This document shows positions 29,601 through 41,600 of a stretch of 60,000 bases of DNA, piece by piece. Source of the DNA: Hydractinia symbiolongicarpus (Eukaryota > Cnidaria > Hydrozoa > Anthoathecata > Hydractiniidae); NCBI RefSeq assembly GCF_029227915.1, contig NC_079883.1:12960001-13020000 (forward strand), written 5' to 3'. The stretch's first letter is position 1, and every line of letters starts with the position of its first letter. Position numbers and translations under genes: made by a program. The notes beneath the pieces were generated by a model. The model saw only the letters and a list, made by a program, of their open reading frames with translations, did no database searches and had not been told where the DNA came from.

Positions 29601-32600
29601 GGATAAAAACAGAACTTCAAATCTTTTTTTTTTATTTATTTTACCCTTTATAACTATTTTTATTGTTTACTTATTGATATAACAACAAAAAAAAACATTT
29701 AGACACAGTCTCCTCCTCTAGCAAGTGAACACCACTAAACATTCGACCTTTGAATTAAAAAGGAACACATAAATTACCTGGGGAATAATAGGAAAGGAAC
29801 CACCAATGTGACTTGCGCCTTTAGCGATTTTTGAAAAACCTGTTTTAGATTTTAAATATTCAACTCTGGAACCTTCACTGACTGTCACGCAAACAAAATG
29901 CAATGGTTGGGTTTCAAGTATGCCTAAAAATAAATGTTTACAATGCTCAGTTTACACAGAAGAAATTACTAGGAAATAAGTGAAAAAACTTTAGGCATTA
30001 AAGATCAAGTTAATAATAAAACAATGTTAACAAGCAGTGTTAGCAAAGATGGATTGCAATTATAAAAAAAAAACAAAGCAAAATTAACCTGGTAAATGAT
30101 TTGTTGGTATCCTAACCATTTCAAAACCTTTTACCCCATCGGGTGTGACTGTGGTACCACATCGAAGCTTTATATAAAGAGGTTCAACCATAACAGGTTC
30201 AAATATCATTTCTGCTAAACCATATCTATGAAAACAACATTTTTTTGTCGACATTAAAACACTGTGTTTGTAGTTACTTTTGACAATTTAATTAACTTAT
30301 TAATTGATTAAGCCCTCTTTTCTCCTTAACTGAGCACCCCAGTTGGCATAAATATATTCAAAAAGCACCCCCTTCCCCTCCCCTCTCTGTATTAAGATTC
30401 AGTTTAAAAATCAAAATCTTCAATTAGCACTTTTTACGTATTAAAATAAAGTAAAAAAGTAGCACGTGGCAAGTGGATTTTTGAAAAAAAAATTGTTAAA
30501 AAGAAAAAACAAACAGATACCCAGCTAATGCATTATTCCAATGACTAAATTCTCAAATTATATCAAAAAAGTAGTATACAAGCTTTACCGTGCATCAAGC
30601 ATTTTTTGAATATCAGTGAATCTATCACCATACGCTTTGCTGACATTTAACAATAATGAGGTAAACCTCTGTAGCATTTCTTCCGAAAATGTTTCAGTAG
30701 ACATGCAATCGCATAATAACCAAAATGCCCAGTGGCAAGCAGCCGGCGAAACAGCATTATGAATGTTTGGCAGCAGGTCCCATATTGTATCAAATATTTC
30801 TTTCGTGAATGAACCATTCTTGCTGTATCTACACAAAAAATCGCAAAAATGCTTACAAAATGTATATAACAGGCATTGAGAAAATTAAATATTCAAGGAT
30901 GGAACGGATAAATAAATACACAAATCCAAAAATTTCCTATGACTTAATTGATTCAAATCAACAAAAATTAAACAGGCAAAAGTTAAACAAAATAAGGTGT
31001 TGATAATAATTTACCTTTTTAAATTGCAGATGATCTGACCACACCGATAGCACATAGATCTGTCTCCATATAAAAGACAAGCTCTTAAAAACATTGTCAA
31101 TCTGGATTGGATAATTGAGACAATAGCGTCACTAAAGTGAAGACATGCATCATTAGTTTATTTCAAAGTTGAAAATTGCAATCAAAACCATCCTCCAATT
31201 TTAAGTAATGAAAGTAAGCAATATGGCTGTAAAGTAACATACCATTTGTTTTGGTCAGAAGTAGTGTAAACACTAACAATCCAAGCGAACAGGTCTAGAA
31301 TTAATTGAAGTTCATAACCAGGCCTTGTATCAACATTCGCTTCAACTAATTCTAAAAACTGGTCCATTAAGTTCTGATGAAACTCAGTGTCTCTTAATAA
31401 AACATTACGACACCCAGGAAAATAAAAACTGTTTGGCGCTAAAGCTTTAAACTGATACACTCCGACATAAACTTCTTTTAAGATCTCTGAAATCAAGAAA
31501 TCATTTTGTGTTGTGGACTTGCTTTGTTGACTTTCATCGTTTGTTGCACCACTCTTACTGCTAGCAGCGTGTTCCAACTTGACGATTACGTACACACTCT
31601 TATGGTTCAACAGCTCTGGCAACATTACGGTAAACTGTCCTGACAACTTATTTGGATCCATGATACTTGAAAAGAGGATAGGGCCACAGAGTAGTCTTTC
31701 AGAACTGCTGTTACTGCCACCATCAGACATTCCATTACTGCGTGACTCATCAATGTAAAAAGAGCACGAAAAATCCTCAGCTTCTTTTAGTGGTGATTTG
31801 AGAAAAACCAAAATGTCAAAATAACCAACTGAAGTTTGAACTAACACAAACATTTGGAAGGTAAAGTCTGATTTACTCAGCTCAATGCTGAAATAAAAAT
31901 GTTCATTAATTAAATATACATTACAAACGGCATTATAAAGTCTTCACACATTTAAATCAATGTTTAAATTTGGAATACACTTCGGATCATATTGCGATTA
32001 AATTAATAAAGGACGCTTTCAACTTTTTATTCTTTAAACTTGGATTTTCATACTTTGAGAGAAAATTTTTTCTACTTCATAGACTTGTCTTATTCATGAA
32101 TTTCATTAGATACTATATTGCTCCAAACACTACTGAATATGAAATATTTATATTAATTTTAACAAAACATAAATGGAGACATTAAAAAAGAATAGATGTA
32201 AAAAAAATGTTGATTGGTGAAAGACAGCTGTTCTTACTCAAGTTGTTCTGTTCTTTTCATTAATCGTTTGTCCATTTCAACTGGTGATAACTTCAGCATA
32301 TGACTTGGTACAGGTAGCTTTTTTGATTTGTTTCCACTGCTACGAGCAACATACCAGTTAACAGGAAAGAAAATATAGCAACCTTGTGGAACATGCTCAA
32401 ATTTTGTTAACTCAACCAGCAACTGCAGTTGTTCACGGGTAAAACGTGATTCCCATTGGTTGACTAAAAGTAAAATTTCTTTAATAAGCTCAATAAAAAA
32501 CAACGAAAATCACCATACGTTTTTAAATAACAATAAATATTAAGACACAAGTAACTGTTTGTTTTCGCAACCTTAAAGTCAACATACAAACTAAATGTAT

Positions 32601-35600
32601 TTAAATAAACATTAGAAATTTTCGAAAATAGTCTTTACCTGGAGTAACAGAGAGATCGTTTAAACTCATTTCATAAGGATTTTCTTGGTTACTTGAACAG
32701 GAACAGATTGTCAGAAATCCTTTGTTGTCACAAATAGCTAGTGATGACAGAGCAGTGCAATAAGCAATTTTATGAATTTTTCTATCCTCATGAATTTTGC
32801 TAGGAATTTTCAACTCAGTTAGTTGAGGTACAGATAAAAATGTAATTGAGTTATCAGAAAGGCCAAGAGCAACAAGTGATTGTGGAACTCCACCAGTATG
32901 TTTTGGATTATTATCCATATTCTCAAATTGATTAAGTGCAGTTAAATTTGTCAACAGGTTTGTTGGAAGTTTTTGGCATGGCACTAAAACAATATCCTTT
33001 ATCAAGCTGTCTCCCGTAAAGATTTTTTGACCTACAAGTTTTAAATCTATTACTCGTTTTTTATTCATTGAAATGGAACTAACAAGTAAACAGTTCTTTT
33101 CTTCTTCTTCGTCATCCGTTGATAGATTTATTTCCATTTGTTTTCTTAAAATAGTCACTAAGTAACCATCGACAACAAGTAAATCAGACACAAACATTTC
33201 TTTTGTGTAAAACTTGCGATCAATATCAAATTTATGAAAAGCGCAATCCTCATAAACTGTTTTTATATCATCAATTTTAACGACTTCTTCTTGATCAAAA
33301 CCAGTTTTAATCTCGTTTGGACCAATATTTTGAGTACCTCCATTACCAGCAGATGGACTCTTCTGAGCAGCCAGCAGGTACTCATCAATAACAGACAGTT
33401 GGGTTGGATCAGAATCCTCGAACAAGCAGTAGTCTTCATCAGACACTACAGAGAAGTCATCCTCGTAAACAGAGCCCATCATAGGGAGAAATGGGTTGCT
33501 GGATAGTGGATTAATAATTTCTGAATTAACGTCTGATTGACTTCCCTTAACTTTAACCTTGCCAGCTAGCTTGTAAACTAGTAGTGATAGTTTGTGTTTA
33601 TGACGTTCTTTGTTTTTCCTTACTTTTCTTGATTCAATTTTTACACCAGCAACAATAAACTTGTCCTCACTGTCCTCTTCTTTCAAAATTGTAACACATG
33701 TAATACTGCAGGATCGTTCTACGGACTTCAACTTAGTTTTACCCCCTCCAGAGGCTTTCGATTTATCTTCGGTAGGTGATGAAATACTTTCTGAGCTTTC
33801 TTTATTAGTATCTTTTTGGGGGCTAATATTAAGAGAATCATCGATTTCAAGTACAGAGTCTTCAATCCCAAATACATTTGAATCGCCAGCTAGACTTTCT
33901 GACTTGTAATTCAATGGCTCAGCAATGACACAGTAACTTTCCCCTTCAAAGATGACATCTGTAATACTATCCTGAGCTATGCTAGTAATTTTATCCAGTT
34001 GTTCTGTCTTTTTGTTCTCCATGTTTTCTTTAGCGTCAGTTTTACTCAGTGGAATATTATCATTCTTCACAACGTCGCTTGCAGCCTCAGAAGCAATTGT
34101 TTTTAAAGAATTTGGCAATTTTGATTCAGATTTTTTCGTTTTACTAGAGCTCTGTCTTGACTTCTTTCTCGAGTCTTTAATAGCTGATACAGATATCTGG
34201 TATTCAGAATGAACCTAAATAAAAAAAGCGCTAGGAAAATAGCTATTAGAAAATATAATGTTACATATCAATCACTGGCTTGAAGTTATAACACCAGTTT
34301 TCATTACAGAAACACCTACCTTGAGAGATGGAAAGGTTTCCCAGATCACAATATATCCTTCTTCAGTACCAGCTGCTATTAGATTATCACAACTTACTGA
34401 GCTGACACATGTAACCTAAACAGAAGTTTTAGTTGCGAAACTTTAATTTGTATCAATTATATTGTGAGATATATGTTTACAATTTTGTTTTCAATGACGT
34501 CTGATTGAATTTTAATTCACAAATATAAAGTATATAATACCTTATCATTGGGTCTTGTTAATTGTTGTGCACCAGCTGTAGCAGAATACACTAAGAGGGA
34601 ATTCAAATTTAAAAAACATCACTCATGAAACACTAATAATACCAAAAATGAACAATTAAAAAAAAAAAAATCATAGAAAATATAAATAAGCATTTTTTGT
34701 TCAAAGGCAAATAATTATTCTTAGCAAAGTGTTTTAATATTTTTGACTACATATACACGAATAAGCTAAAAATCAATTTTTTATTTTCCATGCTAAAGCT
34801 TAATTTTAATATGACTTCATTTCTTAGGCAGATGACATGCGTGTAAAAATATAAAGTTTCGAATATGTTTACACATACTGTTTTTATTGTATTGCTTAAA
34901 AATAAAAGAAACATACCTTGGAGGGGAACGTTTTCAGTGTACTCTCCCTTCACAAAAGGACAGTTCGCTGAATGACGTTTATGTTCCGACCTGTTAAAGA
35001 TTAATTAATCAATTAATCAGTTTGGGTATAAATATTCAATTTGGATATAAATCTAAGATATAAAACCACATCCCACAGTGCATATAAAACTGCAGTGAAA
35101 GGTTTTCTACTCATATTCGTATTTTTATATACATAGCGCTTTATGTTTTATTTTGTTTTTTATGTTTATATGTACTGCAGATGGAGTAATCTTTTATCAC
35201 AAAAATAAAATTATCAATAAAAATGCTGTTCAGGCTTCATGCACAAGGTTTTTTAATTTTCTACGAAAATGGACAAAAAATGATCTCTCTATTCTGGTTT
35301 AGAAGTGGACAAAAAAGAAGACATTTTTGAGGACAACCTTTGTCAAAATAATTATAAAAGTAAAAAAATTGTGAAGCTTACCATGGCTGGTCAGAAGATT
35401 CCCAAGAAACCAAACAAACACAGCATGTAAAACACATTGCTCTGTCTTCTGCTGACTTTGATGATGAATGCTATGAAGTTTATTGACATGTTAAAAACCG
35501 TCTTACGTCGAAAAACATAATATATTATAGAATTAGAAGTGAGAGGTTTGGACATTTTTTTGAGATATATGAGACATTATTAATTTTTATTGTAAAAAAA

Positions 35601-38600
35601 AACGTTTAAGGTTGGCAAAATTTTCTTAGGGGGTCTCAGATTACAGCAAAAAGATATAACAACACAGTCAACATTAAACATGATTCACAGTAAAAAATAG
35701 AGGCGAAAACAAGCAAAATACTTAATGGTGGTACATTATATAGATTTAAGCAATCAAATAATGGAAAAGTTTGCGCATTTATCAAAATTTCTGAGTTTGC
35801 AAGTAGGACATTTCTTCAAAATGAGAATTCTTTCCTATATGACATTTTTTAGAAAAACTAGATTGTATACTTTTGTCACATACTTGAGACATTACACTCC
35901 CAATATTCTTCCTAATCAATACAAGAAGCTTAAAATAAAAGTTTCCATTAATTCAAAGTTTTATTAGATATTGTCTATTTAGAACTTAGTAATTCTGCAA
36001 ATTTCATTGTTTCTTAAATAAGCTTACAGTGCGGCAATTCAAAGAAATATTATGAAAAAAACCAGAATTATTATTAAACTTACAGGATGGTAAAATCCAG
36101 CTTCAGCCATAGGTCCTGGTAATGCCCATCTAAAATTAAAAGGTTCACATATTAACAAGCCAACAAATTCAATTAAAACCCTTAGGTTTATAAAATACTG
36201 CTCCAGTGGGTTTTATACTTTGTCGCTATGGAAGTCATAAGTTCTGTTAGTTTCGTAAGTTTTGTATTTTCTTGCTGGAGTACATGTATTTCATACTCAG
36301 TTTCAATAGAAAACATTTTTTTTAGTCATTCAAGACAAATGAGAAAAAAAGGAAATACTGGAATAAATCAAGCAAACAAAAATGATACAAAAAAGTTACC
36401 TTGGGCACAACAACCTAATTGCATTTGTAATCAGGAACTTACTTGTAGTTCATGTGAGGCCAAGAACTGAATGTCTGTAATCGATCCACTTCATTAAACA
36501 TCAAACGTTTCTCACTTGACATACTCTCAAACATCGTTTTCTGCATTGAAGTTAATCTTTGAAGAATATCACCAATAACAGGGAGAGCAGGTCCCCGTTT
36601 TTCATGTTTACACATTAACAACGCAGTATCAAAAACAGTTGTCAAAAGATGATGGTCCATCGTTAAACAAACAGTAAGCCACTAAAAACATTTAATTTGT
36701 ACTTTTACATTCAAATCTTTGCATTTTCTAGTGTTGTTCACAAAAACATTCATCAACATGCATATTCACAACCTCGTTAATTAGAATTGCTATTGCTGCT
36801 AAGAATAACATTTTCATTGGTAAATCCTAACATCAAGGAGAAAGTGACATGGCTTAATCTCTGTTTCATAATAATGAATGTGTGGAAACTTCATTTTGGG
36901 AAATTAAGTACTAAATAAAATTGTTGTACACTAAAAATATTTCTGCAAACAAACTGATAAAATTAATCGTCAGCAAAGAAGTGCAAATTTTACATACTTT
37001 AATACCACGTCCAGAGACATCTTTCATTTTAAGGACCGATTTCTCATAGGCACTCTTTAAAGTCATTGTGACCTGTTGAAATTGATTTTTTTGTGCCGTA
37101 CTACTGAAGCCAGAGGTAAAAGACTCAGTAGTTTTCAAACAGCGTTCCAGTCCATTAAGCAACAAGCCAGCCTATAATGGTTCCATTTGGAAAACTATCA
37201 TTATTGTTACGCTTTACACCGTGCTAACTTTATTTAGTGAGTAAATCGACTTACATTTTTTTACCCTTTTTTACTTACACTTTTTTGTTGTCAATACTCC
37301 CACCCACTTCTACTCATCCCCACCAAGCCCAAATATTTACCCACCCATTATAACCCAGGCAAAATAATAACCCACCCACTGCCTATTTTTGCACTAATAA
37401 ACTAGCATTGAGTATGGAACACTTCTTAAATGATAAAGAACAATGTATATTTCTGTTTTATATAATGTTCTTACGAGCCGAAAAAAGTAAGTTTTTTTAA
37501 ATCACAGATATAAATAATAAAACAAAATAATAAGGCAAGAACTTAAATAGAGAAAACATTCAGCAACAATTAATAAAAACAAATAAACGCCACAAGCTTG
37601 TAAAAATAAACAGGGAATTTATAACAAAAAAATTACTCATAAAATTAATTATGGATCTATTAACAAACCTAGGATCAAATCTATCAAAGGTTTTGGAAAG
37701 GGTTCTTATATTCGCACCGTTTTAGCAAAATTTGTTACGTCTTATTCATAACATACGTATCAGAGAGGAAAATTAACTCATCATTTAATCACAAGCTTGA
37801 AATAATTACAGGGATTCAACAAGGGTCTATATTTGGACCTTTCTTCTTTTATATAAATGATAATGTTCCTCTTTCTGGAAAATACTGATGCCTGCAACTT
37901 TGCTGATTACAACACAATATATCGTTCTAGTATTTTCCTCCAGGATATCAAAATTAAACTTTGAAACAACATTTAAAATTTTCAAAATATGGTATTCTCA
38001 AAACTACATGTGCATGAACATATAAAATTATATGACTTAATGAAGTTTAATAAAATTGATCAATTATCTGTGTAAAACGTGATGATCTCTAGCAGTAATA
38101 AAATCACCCTTGAGAGTCCTGGTTGATTAGCACACCCATATTTAAAGTTAATTTTTGCATAGACTGTTACTTGGGACCTTGTGAAACATCTTTGTTTTGT
38201 TTTTATTGATAGCGGTCTTTTGTGTTTACTTTATCGTTCAGTTTAAATAAACTACATATTCATTTTTACAAACTTGTGGCTGTTTTTGTTATTCTTAACT
38301 TGTTGCTTACAGTTTTCTCTATTTAAGTTCTTACCTTACTGTTTTAATATATTTTTTATTACCTGTGAGTTAAAAAAAAAACTTTTTTCAGTTTGTAAGC
38401 ACATTGTGTAAAACAGAAATATATATTGTTCTTTTATATTTAATGTTAGTTAATTAATGCAAAAATATTTTTTTGGTTGGGCGGAGGTGGGTTGGTGAAT
38501 ATTTTGGTTGTGTGAGGGGGAGGGGATAAGTGGGGGTGGTACTACCCATTATTGATGCTGATTAATATAGGTTACAGTAAGTATAGTGCGATATATTAAG

Positions 38601-41600
38601 TTACACTTAGATTAGGACTTAAAGTTTGCTCCCATAAATATAAGAAATTTCAACAACATCCCAAAATAAAGAGCAAGTTAAATAAAAGCTTGCCTTTACT
38701 ATGTCCAGTTCCACAGTTACGGTACCATCTTGAGGAACAGCATCTACTTGAAGTATTGTGTTTAAAAATATTTGCTCTCCATTGGTTGATCTTAGACCAA
38801 CTTTATTTCCACATGCAACAACAAGCTTTTCCTCATCATCCAAAAATCTGCACAAGCCTTGTACTTGAGCAGAATCTAGAAATCAAAATGGATATCATTA
38901 CAAAAATAAAAATTTTGGATAAATGATTTTACCTTGCGGTTTTCTTTTTAAAATTTCTAGAGATCCTCAACTTGTGCCTTATTTATATAAAAAAGTATTA
39001 ACAGAAACCACTGCAGAATCTTAAATAACTTTTATTACATACACTAGTTTAAACTTTTCAAAAATATAATTCGAGATTTTAGGATGGGAAAAAAATTATT
39101 GGGGATAGAGGTTTAATAAAGACTGAACTTTTATTAAAAAATATTATTTGTTTTTTATATTTAGGTAGTTAAGTTTACTTAACTTTAGTTAATTGCTAAA
39201 CGACATGGACTGGCGTTAGTACAATAGCGCGTAGCTGTGGTTGCCATCTTAGTTTCACAGGCCTGGGCTCCAATCTTCACTTTGATCGTTTGGCTCTCCT
39301 CTTCCTCTTTCGCTCGTGCCAGCCAGCAGTAGTTGTGGTTTTACCGCTTTTAGTTTTATTTAATGTAAATATTTTTAGGACATTTTATACACAGGCGATG
39401 TATATGTTTTGTATTAGGTTGTATATATATTTACTTTGCAGGCTGCATCATATAAAAAAACACAGGCGTGTGGTATGTCACGCTCCTAAAAAATGTTTTT
39501 AGAGATTTTGGTGCGTGATTTATCACTCGCCTGAGCAGTCCTGGTCTTTTGAGGTGGGGATCGCGCCCCTTACCTCCGCACGCTCCTGCAACAATGGAGC
39601 AATGTTTTCAATCACGCACCAAAAACACTTTAGTCACTTCAATAATGCACACCTAAAATGTCTTTTGTATAAAGTAATTGCTTACTATACTAATAATCAA
39701 AGAAATAAATGACTCAAAGTTCGAAATCTGAATGAAAAACATGCGCGTTTAAAAATGAATTATTTATTCATTAGTTTAGGGCATCATTAGGTTGTATATC
39801 GCAGAAGTCGAAAGTGGCATGCTTCGAAAATGCTTGTCACTGGCACAACTTAACATGAAGCAAAACTGTACAGGAGACTCAATTGTTTGAGTCTTCGCAG
39901 AACATCTCTTCTCACAAAACCAAGGGCAGGGCTGACTTATTGCCTGCTGTGTGGTGTGGGAGAAAGAACTTCTGAACTTCTTTTTAATACGATATACAAT
40001 TTTTTCGATTATTATTACTAAACATATTTGATTTCTCTTTTTCTCTTTTAAAAATTTTTTAAACTTTATTCAACATGTTTTTTCTTAGGTATTAAATCAT
40101 GAGAACTTTCGTCCAAAAGACACCTAACCTCTCCCATGTTCTGGTTATATTTAACTTGCATGGGTGCGCACTCTTCTCTCAGTATTCTCTGTGACGATGA
40201 AGGTCAAACTGACTTGTGGCATGGTTCCAAATGGTCTTCCGTCTTTCGTTCGAGTCTCGAGTAATGCACCAGCCGAGCATAAGAGTGCCAGCATGAAGGA
40301 AAGGGGCTGACTTTAATGTTCTCTACACAATACGTTCTTCATAATATAACCGACCGTTTTTGATCGTGGCATTCAAATTTTACAACAAAGTTACGTCGCC
40401 TTTGATATATGCCTGCATTGCGGTTTTTGCTGTCCCTTTTATCGTAGAACAATTTTATGAAAGAGCACCTATACCAGAATTTTCATTGGCCTAATGCAAA
40501 GACAAGTAGACAGAGATTTAGAATTGTCAAAGCCTTTTTTGCCAACGTTGATTAAAACATTCTAGTGATTTAAACTCGACTTTGAAAGGGTATGGACTCT
40601 GTTAATGAGTACATGCAGCTCGTTTTCTCTTGCCTGTTTAAAGACTGGCAAATGAATGCTTTCCAGCGCTACTTCTATTATTCTTATTACAAAAAGCCAT
40701 AGCACAAAAACACATTTTATAATTATTAACAAAATTAATCTTAGTTGCAATAGTTTACTTTTTCTCTGAGTTATCGTTTTGCGGCAACATGTTCAGGGGG
40801 CCTTTTTTGCCATCCAGGAGATGACGTCAAACTGGGTTTAATCCGGAAAAAAAATTATCAAAAAATGGCGGCTTTCGAGAAGGAAGCATGCTGTAAACAA
40901 AAGAAATGTGGCTTTATATTAGCTTTATTATTTCAAATTTTACTTAATAAATGTTAAATTACAAATTCTCAACATAGGCCACCGTCGAAAATATGTTTGG
41001 TTAGAGTCATTTCTAATTACAAAAGTGAGTCGGTCGGATAAAAATTTTTCCCAAAAAATTACAAAAATACTATATTTCGCAGCCATACTTTGTTATTCGT
41101 TTTAAATGTACGCCAGCTGTATTTTTAGCCTCTGTTTCAAGTTTGATTTTTGTCAGTCAATGTTGTTTCCATGGTTTTCGCTTGAATTGCCGTATAAATT
41201 CGAAGCAGGAAAATATAGCACTGAGTAGCGCAGCGCCCCCTATCGAAATAACATTTCGGACGTAACAATCGTAATTCGGAGGACCGCTCAAAGTGAGTCG
41301 GTCGGGTGACGCTAACCAATTATATTTTTGAGGGTGGCCATAATAAAACAGAATAAGATGAACTTTTTGGAAGTGGGAGGTAAGCTTTAAATTCCATGAA
41401 ATTTGCCGTGTCCTACACTAGAGAAATGATTCTCTGAAAACTTACCATTGTCCTGAAGTGAAACGCATGCCGTTATTTTTCCTGAATGAATATCTAACAC
41501 TTCAATGTTTGATGAATCAGAAACAGATATAATACTATTTAAAGAAGAAGAATATTGAAAAGACAGCGGCAGTGAGGAGTAGGTTGGAGGCTCGGCACTG

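Noticed and set aside
31015-31131. Zinc finger in BIRC6 exon 13 ([10 protein letters not shown])
   Set aside because: Only three closely spaced cysteines and no second metal-binding pair; the helix aligns with a Cys-containing helical segment in human BIRC6.
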